NCBI RefSeq assembly: GCF_008086045.1 | Contig: NZ_VSEY01000019.1 | Span: 175,785-239,784 of the forward strand | From: Nonomuraea sp. PA05 | GTDB taxonomy: Bacteria > Actinomycetota > Actinomycetes > Streptosporangiales > Streptosporangiaceae | DNA length: 64,000 nucleotides | Direction: 5' to 3' | In this document: positions 44,769 through 55,809 of the stretch, piece by piece | Position numbering within the stretch: the first letter of the stretch is position 1 | Layout: every line of letters begins with the position of its first letter | The notes under the pieces: model-generated | Told to the model about the DNA's origin: nothing | The model's input: only the letters and a program-made list of their open reading frames with translations | Databases searched by the model: none | Made by a program: the position numbers and the translations under genes

Positions 44769-44842
44769 GATGTCCCCCCTTGTCCTGTCTGCTGGAGCTT
44801 ACCGGTGTCAGGACCTGGAGGGACGCCGCCCGTGGTACCCGG

Positions 44843-46347
<1,505 letters not shown>

Positions 46348-46351
<4 letters not shown>

Positions 46352-47628
46352 TGCGCTGCCGCCTCCGCGTCGATCGTCTCGAGGGCGGTGACGATGATCC
46401 CGAGGCCCTCGGTGGCCTCGTCCACGGAGAGCGTGAGGGGCGGGGCCATGCGGATGGCGGTGCCGTACAGGCCGCCCTTGCCCGCCAGCAGGCCGGCCCG
46501 CTTGGTCAGCTCCATGAACCGGGCCGCCTGGGCGGGGCTCTGCAGCTCGACGGCGAACATCAGGCCCTTGCCGCGCACGTCCGTGACGACGGACAGGCGC
46601 TCGGCGGCGGCCTTGAGGCCGCTGATGATGATCTCTCCGGTACGCGCGGCGTTGGCCTGGAGGTCGTGGTCGAGCACGTAGTCGAGGGTGGCGTTGGCGG
46701 CGGCCATCGAGATCGGGTTGCCGCCGAACGTGGACAGGCCGACGGCGTGCGGCGCGTCCATGAGGTCGCCGCGCGCGACGATGCCGCCGACCGCGAAGCC
46801 GTTCCCGAGCCCCTTCGCGAACGTGATCATGTCGGGCGTCACGCCGTGGTTCTGGATGCCGAAGAACGCGCTGCCGGTCCGGCCCCAGCCGGTCTGCACC
46901 TCGTCCGAGACGAACAGGATGCCCTGCTCGTCCAGCACCTCCTTGTACGCGGCGAACAGCCCGTCGGGGGCCATCGTGAAGCCGCCCACGCCCTGGATCG
47001 GCTCGGCGATCAGCGCCGCGACGTCGTTGGAGACGGACGTGGCCAGCACGTGCCGCAGGTCGTCCACGCACGCCTGGATGTAGTCGGCGTCCGACAGGCC
47101 CTTGAACTGGGTCAGATGCCGGTCGGCGCCGTGCAGGAAGTGCACGTTCAGCGGGGAGAGCGAGTTGTTCTTCCAGGAGCGGTTGGAGGTGACGCTGATC
47201 GCGCCGAAGCTGCGGCCGTGGTAGCTCTGGCGCATGGCCAGCACCTGGTCGCTCTTGCGCGCGTAGGTGGCCAGCAGCAGCGCGGTCTCGTTGGCCTCGG
47301 TGCCGGAGTTGGTGAAGAAGACCTTGGCGTCGGGGATGCCGGACAGGCGCGCGATCTTCTCGGCCAGCTCGACCTGGCCGCGCAGCAGGTAGACGGTGCT
47401 GGTGTGCACCACGCCGGTGGCGAGCTGCCGCTCGACGGCTTCGCGGACCTCGGGGACGTCGTACCCGATCATGTTGGTCAGGATCCCGGCGAAGAAGTCG
47501 AGGTAGCTCTTGCCGTCCGCGTCGATGACACGGTTGCCCTTGCCGCTGACGATCTCGATGGGGTCGTTGTAGTTGAGGGCCAACCAGTTCGGCATGACTG
47601 CCTGGTGGCGCGCGAGAAGCTCCGACAT
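46348..47628 (-). CDS. Class III aminotransferase, probably omega-amino acid type
   Basis: 426 residues from the ATG at 47628. The PLP lysine is K272 in ITFAKGLGNG; AEPIQGVGGF, SDEVQTGWGRTG and FGGNPIS are typical of alanine-glyoxylate / beta-alanine-pyruvate aminotransferases. It is coupled to mmsA by a GTGA overlap. Together they would convert beta-alanine or 3-aminoisobutyrate to an acyl-CoA. No dihydropyrimidinase or ureidopropionase gene is in the window, so the earlier steps of pyrimidine breakdown would be elsewhere. Confidence 0.9.
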
Positions 47629-47766
47629 GTTACCGAGTATCCCTTTTCGGTCCAGCACCTCCCACCTGCAAGATGTCGGCGAGGAGGCGACTTGCCTTAC
47701 ATGATGTCACGGCGCCGGTCCGCGCAAGGCTTCCCATGAGCACGCGGGGCACGCCAACATGTCGGC

Positions 47767-49941
47767 GTGCTACGCAAACTCCTGGCCGGCCTGGCCATCG
47801 CGGTGATCGTCGCCTCGATCGTCCTCGCCTGGTCGTCCTCCGGCGGGCTGGAGGCCGCGAGCTGGGTGGCGGCGGTGATCGGCGCCGCGGTGGTGGTCGC
47901 GACGATCGTCGGGTGGGCGCGGCGCGGGCCCGCGCTCACCATGTCGACGCCTGAGCAGGTGGAGGCCGCTCAGCAACTGCTGGCCGATCGGGTGCTGCGG
48001 CAGTGGGAGGAGGAGGCGAAGGCGCGCGGCCTGTTCACCCCCGCGCCGCTGGCGGTGCGGTGGCGGCTGAGCGAGCCCGGCCTGATGGACCACGCCCGGC
48101 ACATCACGAGCGACGAGCGGCTGCACTTCAAGGCCGCCGCCGACCAGGTCGGCGAGATGGTGGCGGCCCTGCGCGGCCTGCGACGCCGGCGCCTGGTGGT
48201 GCTCGGCGAGGCGGGCACCGGCAAGACCACGCTGGCCCTGTTGCTCCTGCGCCGCCTGCTGCTCGACCGTGAGCCCGGCGAGCCGGTTCCCGTCCTGCTC
48301 ACGCTGTCCGGCTGGGAGCGGTCGGGCGAGCAGTTCTCGTCCTGGCTGGCCCGCAGGCTGGCCAGGGACTACCCGGAGCTGCGCGCCGAGGAGTTCGGCC
48401 CCACGGCGGTGAAGGACCTGGTGGAGCGGGGCCGGGTGCTGCCCGTTCTCGACGGCCTGGACGAACTGCTCGTGCACGAGCGCAACCTGATGGTCAGGGC
48501 GCTCAACACGACGCTGACCGATCGGGATGGGTTCGTGCTGACCTGCCGCTCCGCCGAGTTCCGGGAGACCGTCAAGGAGCAGGGCGCCCATGTGCTCAGC
48601 GCCGCCGCGGTGATCGAGTCCGAGGAACTGGGCGCGGGAGAGGTGGTCGGCTACCTCGCCTCGTGCCTGCCGCCGGAGCCCGGCGGGAGCTGGCCGGAGC
48701 TGCTGCACAGGCTGGGCGACCCCGATGACGTTCTGTACGGGAGCATCGACACCGCGCTGACGGTCTGGCTGGTCCGCGTCGGCTACGTCGATCCGGGCAC
48801 GGATCCGGCGCGGCTGCTGGAGCTGCCCGACGCCGAGTCCGTGCGGCTGCACCTTCTGGACCACGCGGTGCCCGCGCTGGTGGCCGCCGACTCCGCTCTC
48901 GGGCCGCTCCGTTCCCGCCGGGCGTGGCCGGCGCGGCGGGTGCGGCGGTGGCTCACCCTGCTCGCCGAGTTCCTGACCTCCTGGGAGACCCGCAGCCTGG
49001 CCTGGTGGGAGCTCTACCGCGTGGTGCCCCGCGGGACGGTCACGGCCGGGCTCGGGCTGGCGGCCGGTCTGCTGGCGGCGGTGTCCGCCGGCGCCGGCTG
49101 GTGGGCCGCCGGCGGCGACCCGGGCTCGTCCGCCGCCGTCGGCGCGGGTCTGGGGCTCCTGGTCTGCGCCGTCAGTGGCGTGGCCCTGTCCAGGGAGCTG
49201 GCGGCCGTCTCGCTGGACGACGCCGGTGACATCCTGGAGTTCGAGGACTTCGACGAGTTCGAGGTCGGCGAGCTGCGCTCCGGCCTGCTCACCGGCGCCA
49301 TGCGCGCCTTCGCCGCCTGGGCGGCGCTGAGCGTGCTCGGCGGCGGCGGGCTCTGGGCGAGCGGCCTGCTGGGCGTGTGGCTGGGCGGCGCGTCGCCGCT
49401 GAGCCTGGCCGACGCGGTGGCCTTCGCCTCGGCGTTCAGCCTGCCCATGCTGCTCGCGGTGCCGCTGGCGATGGCGTTCCTGCTCTGGCTGCACCGGGTG
49501 AGCGTGCTGCTGCGCCCCGCCGCCTCGTACCGGGGGCAGGGCCTGCTCACGCTCGCGCTGGCGGGCCTGTTCGCCGCCGCGTGCGCGATCGCCGGGTGGC
49601 TGGGCGCGCTGTTCTTCCGCGCCGAGCTCGACGGGGCGCTGCACGCGGCGGCGGGCGGAGCCGTCGGGGGCATCGCCGTCACCGTGACGGCCGCCGCCGT
49701 CTTCGCCTTCGCCAACGTCGCCTGGCCGGCCTTCACCGTCACCTGCGTGCTGCTCGCGCTCTCCCGCCGGTTGCCGCTGCGGCTGATGGCCTTCCTGCGG
49801 GACATGCACCGCGCGGGCATGCTGCGCCAGACAGGGCGGCTCTACCAGTTCCGCCACGCCGCCCTGCAAGACCGCCTGACCGCACCTACACCTTCACCGG
49901 CTCCGGTGCCACGGCAACCGGAGCGGGACGCAGCACCGTGA
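47767..49941 (+). CDS. Membrane-anchored NACHT-type STAND NTPase
   Basis: 724 residues, GTG start. Two N-terminal membrane helices (about 7-23 and 31-49) precede a NACHT NTPase: Walker A GEAGTGKTTL (near 147-156) and Walker B VLPVLDGLDEL (near 224-234), with TCRSAEF as sensor. Six or so further helices fill about 420-665, and a soluble end carries FRHAALQDRL, a motif often seen at the end of actinobacterial NACHT proteins. Such proteins are signal-responsive switches; bacterial NACHT proteins include antiphage defenders. Lack of WD40, TPR or other sensor repeats means the membrane part itself may sense or act. The 3' end overlaps the convergent exporter by 56 bases. Confidence 0.87.
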   Translation: MLRKLLAGLAIAVIVASIVLAWSSSGGLEAASWVAAVIGAAVVVATIVGWARRGPALTMSTPEQVEAAQQLLADRVLRQWEEEAKARGLFTPAPLAVRWRLSEPGLMDHARHITSDERLHFKAAADQVGEMVAALRGLRRRRLVVLGEAGTGKTTLALLLLRRLLLDREPGEPVPVLLTLSGWERSGEQFSSWLARRLARDYPELRAEEFGPTAVKDLVERGRVLPVLDGLDELLVHERNLMVRALNTTLTDRDGFVLTCRSAEFRETVKEQGAHVLSAAAVIESEELGAGEVVGYLASCLPPEPGGSWPELLHRLGDPDDVLYGSIDTALTVWLVRVGYVDPGTDPARLLELPDAESVRLHLLDHAVPALVAADSALGPLRSRRAWPARRVRRWLTLLAEFLTSWETRSLAWWELYRVVPRGTVTAGLGLAAGLLAAVSAGAGWWAAGGDPGSSAAVGAGLGLLVCAVSGVALSRELAAVSLDDAGDILEFEDFDEFEVGELRSGLLTGAMRAFAAWAALSVLGGGGLWASGLLGVWLGGASPLSLADAVAFASAFSLPMLLAVPLAMAFLLWLHRVSVLLRPAASYRGQGLLTLALAGLFAAACAIAGWLGALFFRAELDGALHAAAGGAVGGIAVTVTAAAVFAFANVAWPAFTVTCVLLALSRRLPLRLMAFLRDMHRAGMLRQTGRLYQFRHAALQDRLTAPTPSPAPVPRQPERDAAP

Positions 49942-51340
49942 CGGCCAGCAGCGCCGCCGCCACGCAGAAGGCCGCCCCCACCCACGACCCCAGATGCATC
50001 GCCGACGTGAACGCCTGGTTCCCCGCCTCGGCGAAGCCCAGCGTGTGGGCCCCGCCGATCGACTCCCTCGCCAGCGGGGGCAGCCCGGCGGGCATCTCGG
50101 AGGTGTACCGGGTGGCCAGCACGCTGCCCAGCACGGCGATGCTGAGCGCCATCCCGACCTGCTGCACGGTGTCGTTGAGCGCGGACCCGACGCCGGCGCG
50201 CTCCAGGGGGATGGCGCCCATGAGCGAGGTGTAGGCCGCGGGACCGGCCAGGCCGCCGCCCATCCCCATGATCACCAGCCCGGTGGCCAGGGGCAGGAAG
50301 CCGGTGGTCAGCGCCATGACGACGAACCCGCCGGCCATCAGCAGCAGCCCCGCGAACACCAGCACCCGGTTGCTGAGCTTCTTGCCGAGCCCGGCGCCCA
50401 CGCCGTTGAAGACGGCGGCGGCCACGGCGTAGGGCAGCATGGCCAGGCCCGCCTGCATCTCCCCGTACCCCAGCACGAACTGCAGGTACTGGGTGAGGAT
50501 CAGCATCACGGCGCCGGCGCCGAACGACATCAGCAGGATGGAGAAGGAGGCGCCGCTGAAGTTGCGGTTGGCGAACAGGAAGAGCGGCAGCATCGGCTCG
50601 TCCTGGCGCCGCTCCCAGATCACGAAGGCCACGAGGGCGGCGACGGCCAGCGCGATGACGGGGATGTTCCACTCCCGCTCGATGATCACGTAGACGGCCG
50701 CGGTGAGGCCGGCGATCGACAGCACCACGCCCACCGGGTCGATCTTCCTGCCCTCGCTGCGGCTCTCCGGCATGAGGACGACGGCGGCCACGACGGCGAC
50801 GGCCGCGATGGGGATGTTGATCAGGAAGACCGAGCCCCACCAGTAGTGCTCCAGCAGGAAGCCGCCCACGGTGGGCCCGGACACCAGGCTGATCAGGGCC
50901 ACGGCGCTCCAGGCGGCCATGGCCTTGCGCCGCTCCTCCTCGTCGAAGACGGTCATCAGGATCGACAGCGTGGACGGCATGACGAGCGCGCCGCCGACGC
51001 CCATGAGGCCGCGGGCGGCGATGAGCTGCCAGGGCTCGGTGACGAGCACGGCGAGCAGCGACGCGCCACCGAAGAAGACCAGGCCGATGATCAGGAAGAG
51101 GCGGCGGCCGTACTTGTCGGACAGGCTGCCGGAGGTGAGCAGCAGGCCGGCGAAGGCCAGCACGTAGGCGTCGATGATCCATTGGATGTCGGACGGCGTC
51201 GCGCCCATCTCCTGGTTCAGCGAGGGGATCGCCAGATTCAGCACGGTGTTGTCGATGCCGAGGACCAGGAGCGCCAGGCAGAGGACGGCCAGGATCCACC
51301 ATCGACGGGGGTCTCGTACAGTGTTCGAGTTCACTCGCAC
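49886..51340 (-). CDS. MFS multidrug exporter, DHA2 (14-helix) type
   Basis: 484 residues. Motif A-like LSDKYGRRLFLIIG, motif B-like ARGLMGVGGALVMP and motif C GPTVGGFLLEHYWWG are clear; the N terminus ALLVLGIDNTVLNLAIPSL and about 14 hydrophobic helices place it with EmrB/QacA exporters. It pumps drugs or antibiotics out using protons. The start codon (GTG 51340, or GTG 51334) lies within an operator box, with no ribosome site, so the mRNA is probably leaderless. It is divergent from its likely repressor. Confidence 0.93.
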   Translation of the reverse strand: MRVNSNTVRDPRRWWILAVLCLALLVLGIDNTVLNLAIPSLNQEMGATPSDIQWIIDAYVLAFAGLLLTSGSLSDKYGRRLFLIIGLVFFGGASLLAVLVTEPWQLIAARGLMGVGGALVMPSTLSILMTVFDEEERRKAMAAWSAVALISLVSGPTVGGFLLEHYWWGSVFLINIPIAAVAVVAAVVLMPESRSEGRKIDPVGVVLSIAGLTAAVYVIIEREWNIPVIALAVAALVAFVIWERRQDEPMLPLFLFANRNFSGASFSILLMSFGAGAVMLILTQYLQFVLGYGEMQAGLAMLPYAVAAAVFNGVGAGLGKKLSNRVLVFAGLLLMAGGFVVMALTTGFLPLATGLVIMGMGGGLAGPAAYTSLMGAIPLERAGVGSALNDTVQQVGMALSIAVLGSVLATRYTSEMPAGLPPLARESIGGAHTLGFAEAGNQAFTSAMHLGSWVGAAFCVAAALLAVTVLRPAPVAVAPEPVKV

Positions 51341-51371
51341 AGCGTACGACAGCTCTCGAACACTGTGCGAG
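51313..51371. promoter_or_regulatory. Three TetR operator boxes over the MFS start
   Basis: Box 1 CTCGTACAGTGTTCGAG (51313-51329), box 2 CTCGCACAGCGTACGAC (51334-51350) and box 3 CTCGAACACTGTGCGAG (51355-51371) are evenly spaced at 21 bases. Boxes 1 and 3 are near-perfect palindromes and reverse complements of each other except for one base. Box 2 covers the exporter start codon. The 21-base spacing puts them on one face of the helix. Confidence 0.75.
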
Positions 51372-51389
51372 TGGATTTATCCTTGAGAC

Positions 51390-52091
51390 ATGACAGGCAA
51401 GACGTTCTCCTCGGTGTGGCTGCGCGAGCCCCGCAAGGTCACCAGTCCCGGCCGCAGCCGCGAGGAGATCGTCAGAGCCGCGGTCGAGCTGCTCAACGAG
51501 GAGGGGCTGCCGGGCCTGAGCATGCGCAAGCTCGGCGCGAAGCTGAGCGCCGGCGCCACCAGCCTCTACTGGTACGTCGCCAACAAGGACGAGCTGCTGG
51601 AGCTGGTCTACGACGAGGTGTGGGGCGAGATGATGGTCCCCGACCCCGACGAGGTGGGCTGGCGGGAGGCCACCTCCGTGCTGGCCCACAGCATGCGCCA
51701 GGTGATCCTCAGCCACCCGTGGTCGGCCGACCTCATCGGCCGTCTGCCCGCGCTGGGTCCCAACGCGCTGCACGTGGCCAACGAGATGCGCAGGATGTTC
51801 AAGCAGGCCGGGTTCACCGGGCTGGACACCGACTACGCCATCGCCACGCTGACGGCCTTCATCTTCGGCATGACGATCCCCGAGATCGCCTGGAACGCCA
51901 AGGCGGGCACCGAGCAGTACGACGCCGAGCAGATGAAGTCGGCGGTCGCCCAGGTCGCCGGGAGGTACCCGCACATGCGGGAGAGCTTCGAGATGACCGA
52001 GGCGGAGAATCCGCGCGTCGTGCGGGAGGTCGCCTTCGACTTCGGGCTCGTGTCGGTGCTCGACGGTCTTGAGCGGCGGCTGCCGACGTAG
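51390..52091 (+). CDS. TetR-family repressor of the MFS exporter
   Basis: 233 residues, ATG at 51390. The helix-turn-helix (about 25-68) reads REEIVRAAVELLNEEGLPGLSMRKLGAKL then GATSLYWYVANKDELLEL, the TetR-class tetracycline-repressor pattern with SLYWYV. The C-terminal TetR_C domain fits. Divergent from the exporter with three operator boxes between the starts; likely releases DNA when a drug binds. The acyl-CoA synthetase gene follows after 13 bases. Confidence 0.9.
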   Translation: MTGKTFSSVWLREPRKVTSPGRSREEIVRAAVELLNEEGLPGLSMRKLGAKLSAGATSLYWYVANKDELLELVYDEVWGEMMVPDPDEVGWREATSVLAHSMRQVILSHPWSADLIGRLPALGPNALHVANEMRRMFKQAGFTGLDTDYAIATLTAFIFGMTIPEIAWNAKAGTEQYDAEQMKSAVAQVAGRYPHMRESFEMTEAENPRVVREVAFDFGLVSVLDGLERRLPT

Positions 52092-52104
52092 CAGGATCCA
52101 CGGC

Positions 52105-53733
52105 ATGAGCGATTTCCGTGCCGCCCGTGACTTCCTGCTCGGGGCCGACGCCGCCACCGCCCGCCGCGAGTTCCGCTGGCCCCGGCTCGGCTCGTTCAAC
52201 TGGGCGCTCGACTGGTTCGACGGCGTGCTGGCCACCGAGACGCCCGGCGCCGTCGCGCTCAGGATCGTCGGCGACAGCAGCGCCACCTACACCTTCGCCG
52301 AGCTGTCCGCCCGCTCCAACCAGGTCGCCAACTGGCTGCACGAGCAGGGGGTGCGCCGGGGCGACCGGGTCCTGCTGATGCTGGGCAACCAGGCCGAGCT
52401 GTGGGAGTCGCTGCTGGCCGTGATGAAGCTGGGCGCGGTCGTCATCCCCGCCACCACGCTGCTGACCGGCAAGGACATCGCGGAGCGGATCGAGCGCGGG
52501 CACGTGTCCCACGTGATCGCCAACGCCTCCGACGCGGGCAAGTTCCCGGCCGGCCCGTACACCAGGATCGCCGTGGGCGACGCCTACAACTGGCTGCCGT
52601 ATCACGACGCCTACCACGCGCACGACGGCTTCACCCCCGACGAGGCGACACGCGCGGACGACACGCTGCTGCTCTACTTCACCTCCGGCACCACCTCGCA
52701 GCCGAAGCTGGTCGAGCACACGCACGCCTCCTACCCGGCCGGGCACCTGTCGACGATGTTCTGGATCGGCGTGCGGCCGGGCGACGTGCACCTGAACGTG
52801 TCCTCGCCGGGGTGGGCCAAGCACGCGTGGAGCAACGTGTTCGCCCCGTGGAACGCCGGCGCCACCGTGCTTATCCACGACTACCGGCGCTTCTCCGCGC
52901 CCGCGCTGCTGGAGGTGCTGCGCGAGGAGCGGGTGACCACGTTCTGCGCGCCGCCGACCGTGTGGCGGATGCTCATCCAGGAGGACCTGGCCGCCTGGAA
53001 GCTGCCCCTGCGCACGGCCGTGGCCGCCGGCGAGCCGCTCAACCCCGAGATCATCGACCAGGTGGCCAAGGCGTGGGGCATCACGATCAGGGACGGCTAC
53101 GGCCAGACCGAGACGACGGCGCAGATCGGCAACGCCCCCGACGAGGCGGTCAGGCCCGGCTCGATGGGGCTGCCGCTGCCCGGCTACGACATCGTGCTGA
53201 TCGACCCGGTCACGGGTGAGCAGGGCGACGACGGGGAGATCTGCCTGCCGCTGGACGACCGCCGCCCGCTGGGCCTCATGTCCGGATATGTCGGTGGATC
53301 GGCGGAGGCCGTGCGCGACGGCTTCTACCACACGGGCGACGTCGCCACCCGCGACGCCGACGGCTACATCACCTACGTGGGCAGGACCGACGACGTCTTC
53401 AAGGCCTCCGACTACCGCATCTCGCCGTTCGAGCTGGAGAGCGTGCTGCTGGAGCACGCCGCCGTCGCCGAGGCCGCCGTGGTGCCCGCGCCCGACCCGG
53501 TGCGCCTGGCCGTGCCGAAGGCGTACGTGACGCTCGCTCCTGGCTTCGAGCCGGGCGAGGAGACCGCCCGGTCGATCTTCGAGCACTGCCGCAGGGAGCT
53601 GGCTCCGTACAAGCGGGTGCGGCGGCTGGAGTTCGACGAGCTGCCGAAGACCATCTCGGGCAAGATCCGCCGCGTTGAGCTGCGCGTACGCGAACCGCAG
53701 AGGGAGTACCGCGAGGAGGACCTCAATACATGA
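52105..53733 (+). CDS. AMP-binding acyl-CoA synthetase
   Basis: 542 residues from the ATG at 52105. The ATP/AMP motif YFTSGTTSQPK, DGYGQTE, the hinge VGRTDDVFKASDYRISPFELES and the C-terminal lysine in TISGKIRR are intact, so the two-step adenylation/thioester reaction should work. Layout resembles medium-chain or benzoate/acetate-type CoA ligases (the MACS group). It lies between TetR and a PucR regulator, both in the same direction; the acid it activates is unknown. Confidence 0.9.
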   Translation: MSDFRAARDFLLGADAATARREFRWPRLGSFNWALDWFDGVLATETPGAVALRIVGDSSATYTFAELSARSNQVANWLHEQGVRRGDRVLLMLGNQAELWESLLAVMKLGAVVIPATTLLTGKDIAERIERGHVSHVIANASDAGKFPAGPYTRIAVGDAYNWLPYHDAYHAHDGFTPDEATRADDTLLLYFTSGTTSQPKLVEHTHASYPAGHLSTMFWIGVRPGDVHLNVSSPGWAKHAWSNVFAPWNAGATVLIHDYRRFSAPALLEVLREERVTTFCAPPTVWRMLIQEDLAAWKLPLRTAVAAGEPLNPEIIDQVAKAWGITIRDGYGQTETTAQIGNAPDEAVRPGSMGLPLPGYDIVLIDPVTGEQGDDGEICLPLDDRRPLGLMSGYVGGSAEAVRDGFYHTGDVATRDADGYITYVGRTDDVFKASDYRISPFELESVLLEHAAVAEAAVVPAPDPVRLAVPKAYVTLAPGFEPGEETARSIFEHCRRELAPYKRVRRLEFDELPKTISGKIRRVELRVREPQREYREEDLNT

Positions 53734-53786
53734 CAAGGGGCGCAAAGTGTAATTTGACCCTTGGCCGTTCTTACAGGCTGATCGGC

Positions 53787-53792
53787 TAGGCT
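53787..53792 (+). promoter_or_regulatory. -10 box of a leaderless transcript for PucR
   Basis: TAGGCT ends 7 bases before the GTG at 53800. No ribosome site is seen, so a leaderless mRNA is likely. Confidence 0.4.
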
Positions 53793-53799
53793 CTGCCCC

Positions 53800-55416
53800 G
53801 TGTTGCCCACCATCGCCGACGTCCTCGCCCTGGAGACCGTGCGCCGGGGCAGCCCGCGCGTGGTGGCGGGCGCCGACCGGCTCGACACCAAGGTGCGGTG
53901 GGTGCACGTCGGCGAGATCGCCGACATCGCGCACCTGCTGCGCGGCGGGGAGCTGGTGCTGACCACCGGAGTGGCGCTGCCGGAGGACCCGGAGAAGCTC
54001 GCCGACTACATCGGCGAGCTGTCCTCCGTGGGGGCGTCCGGGCTGATCGTGGAGCTGGGCCGCAGGTTCGTCCGCGAGCTGCCGCGAGCGGTGGTCAAGT
54101 CGGCCGAGGAACACGGCTTCCCGGTCATCGTGCTGACCCGCGAGACGCCGTTCGTGCAGATCACCGAGTCGGTGCACGAGCGGATCATCGACATCCAGCT
54201 CGAAGAGCTGCGCGCCTCCGAGCAGTTGCACGAGGTCTTCACCGAGCTGTCGGTCGAGGGCGCCTCCCCCGCTGAGGTGCTGGCCCAGGTGGCGCGGCTG
54301 TCGGGGCGTCCCGTGCTGCTGGAGAACCTCGCGCACCAGGTGCTGGCCGCCGAGTCGGCCGGACGTGACGCGGGCGCCCTGCTGGCGGGGTGGGAGACCA
54401 GGTCGCGGACGGTCGCCCCGGCCGAGCGCACGGCGTACGACCCGGCGTCCGGCTGGCTGGTCACCACGGTCGGCGCGCGCGGGCAGGACTGGGGACGGCT
54501 CATCCTGCTCTGCGACGCGGCGCCGTCGCCGCGCGACATGGTGCTGGCCGAGCGCGCCGCCACCACCCTCGCACTGGGCCGCCTGCTGGAGCGCCACCAG
54601 GAGTCCCTGGAACGCCAGGCGCACGGCACGATCATCACCGGCATCCTCACCCACGCCTACGCCGACCCCGACGAGGCCGCCGCCCGCGCCCGCGCGGTGG
54701 GCGTGCCGCTCACCGGCCGCAAGCTGATCAGCGTGGTCATCCGGCCGACCGAGCACATCGACCAGGCACTCGACGGGCAGGCGCAGCTCGGGGAGCTGGC
54801 CGAGGCGACCGCCGCCGCCTGCCGCGACGCCCGCCTGCCCGCCCTGGTGGGCGCGCTCGACCAGGAGCGGGTGGGGGTGCTGCTGCCGCTGCCGCCGCGC
54901 ACCCAGGCCGAGCCCGCGCTGACCTCGCTGGCCGAGCGGCTGCGCGTGCTGTGGGGGCCCGGCTCGGCGTTCGTGCTGGCGGCCGGCTCGGTGGTGGAGT
55001 CGATCAGGGACGTACGCCGCAGCTTCCTGGAGGCCGAGCAGGTGGCCGACGTGGCGGTCCGCCAGCCGGACGGCCGTCCCTTCTACCGGCTGCCCGACTT
55101 GCGCCTGCGCGGCCTGCTGCACCTGCTGCGCGACGACGCGCGGCTGCAGACGTTCGCCGAGCGGGAGCTGGGGCCGCTGCTCGCCCACGACGCGCAGCGC
55201 GGCGGCGACCTGACCAGGATCCTGCGCGTCTACCTCGACTCGGGCCGCAACAAGGCCGTCGCGGCACAGAAGGCCCACCTGTCCAGGCCCGCCTTCTACG
55301 ACCGCCTGCGCCGCCTCGAACGCATCCTCGACACCGATCTGGACGACGTCGAGTCGTGCCTGTCGCTGCACGTGGCGCTGCTGGCGCTGGAGTCCTTCCG
55401 CCGAGAGAGCCGCTAA
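53800..55416 (+). CDS. PucR-family transcriptional regulator (second copy)
   Basis: 538 residues, GTG start. N-terminal PucR domain: LPTIADVLALETVRRG, VRWVHVGEIADIAHLLRGGELVLTTG (in pieces). C-terminal helix-turn-helix: LRVYLDSGRNKAVAAQKAHLSRPAFYDRLRRLE. It has the same layout as the gabT-linked PucR but different sequence, so it is not a recent duplicate. It may regulate the acyl-CoA synthetase upstream and the cupin gene 9 bases downstream. Confidence 0.9.
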   Translation: MLPTIADVLALETVRRGSPRVVAGADRLDTKVRWVHVGEIADIAHLLRGGELVLTTGVALPEDPEKLADYIGELSSVGASGLIVELGRRFVRELPRAVVKSAEEHGFPVIVLTRETPFVQITESVHERIIDIQLEELRASEQLHEVFTELSVEGASPAEVLAQVARLSGRPVLLENLAHQVLAAESAGRDAGALLAGWETRSRTVAPAERTAYDPASGWLVTTVGARGQDWGRLILLCDAAPSPRDMVLAERAATTLALGRLLERHQESLERQAHGTIITGILTHAYADPDEAAARARAVGVPLTGRKLISVVIRPTEHIDQALDGQAQLGELAEATAAACRDARLPALVGALDQERVGVLLPLPPRTQAEPALTSLAERLRVLWGPGSAFVLAAGSVVESIRDVRRSFLEAEQVADVAVRQPDGRPFYRLPDLRLRGLLHLLRDDARLQTFAERELGPLLAHDAQRGGDLTRILRVYLDSGRNKAVAAQKAHLSRPAFYDRLRRLERILDTDLDDVESCLSLHVALLALESFRRESR

Positions 55417-55425
55417 TGTGCTGGA

Positions 55426-55809
55426 ATGGGCGATATGTCTGATGTATTGATGCCCGACGTGACCGATCTCAGCCGCATGCTCGCCACTGCGGGAGCCTTC
55501 GCCGTGCCCGTCCACGACGTCCGGCTGACCCCCGACGAGCTCGACCCGGCGCAGATCGTCGCGGGCGACCCCGTCACCGCCTCGCTGGAGCTGGGCGGCG
55601 GGCGGGGCATCTGGGAGATCACCCCCGGCGTCGTGACCGACGTGGAGCGGGACGAGCTGTTCGTCGTGCTGTCCGGACGCGCCACGATCGCCGTCGAGGG
55701 CGGCACCACGATCGAGGTCGGGCCGGGAGACGTGTGCCTGCTCGCCGAGGGCGCCAGGACCACCTGGATCGTGCACGAGACGCTGCGCAAGGTGTACCAG
55801 ACGCGTTAG
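55426..55809 (+). CDS. Small cupin-domain protein (EutQ/DUF861-like)
   Basis: 127 residues; ATG at 55426, or 55435. The single-domain beta-barrel has a cupin motif 1 region with VVTDVERDELFVVLSGRATI and motif 2 EVGPGDVCLLAEGARTTW. Glu and Asp rather than the His triad occupy part of motif 1, so metal binding is uncertain. Follows PucR by 9 bases, so probably the last gene of that unit. The final codons KVYQTR lie in the first of three tandem repeats that continue past the stop. Confidence 0.85.
   Translation: MGDMSDVLMPDVTDLSRMLATAGAFAVPVHDVRLTPDELDPAQIVAGDPVTASLELGGGRGIWEITPGVVTDVERDELFVVLSGRATIAVEGGTTIEVGPGDVCLLAEGARTTWIVHETLRKVYQTR

Noticed and set aside
46352..47071. N-terminal extension of MmsA into the aminotransferase gene
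   Set aside because: Arg/Gly-rich shadow of the aminotransferase; the GTG at 46351 gives the family N terminus and the usual stop-start overlap.
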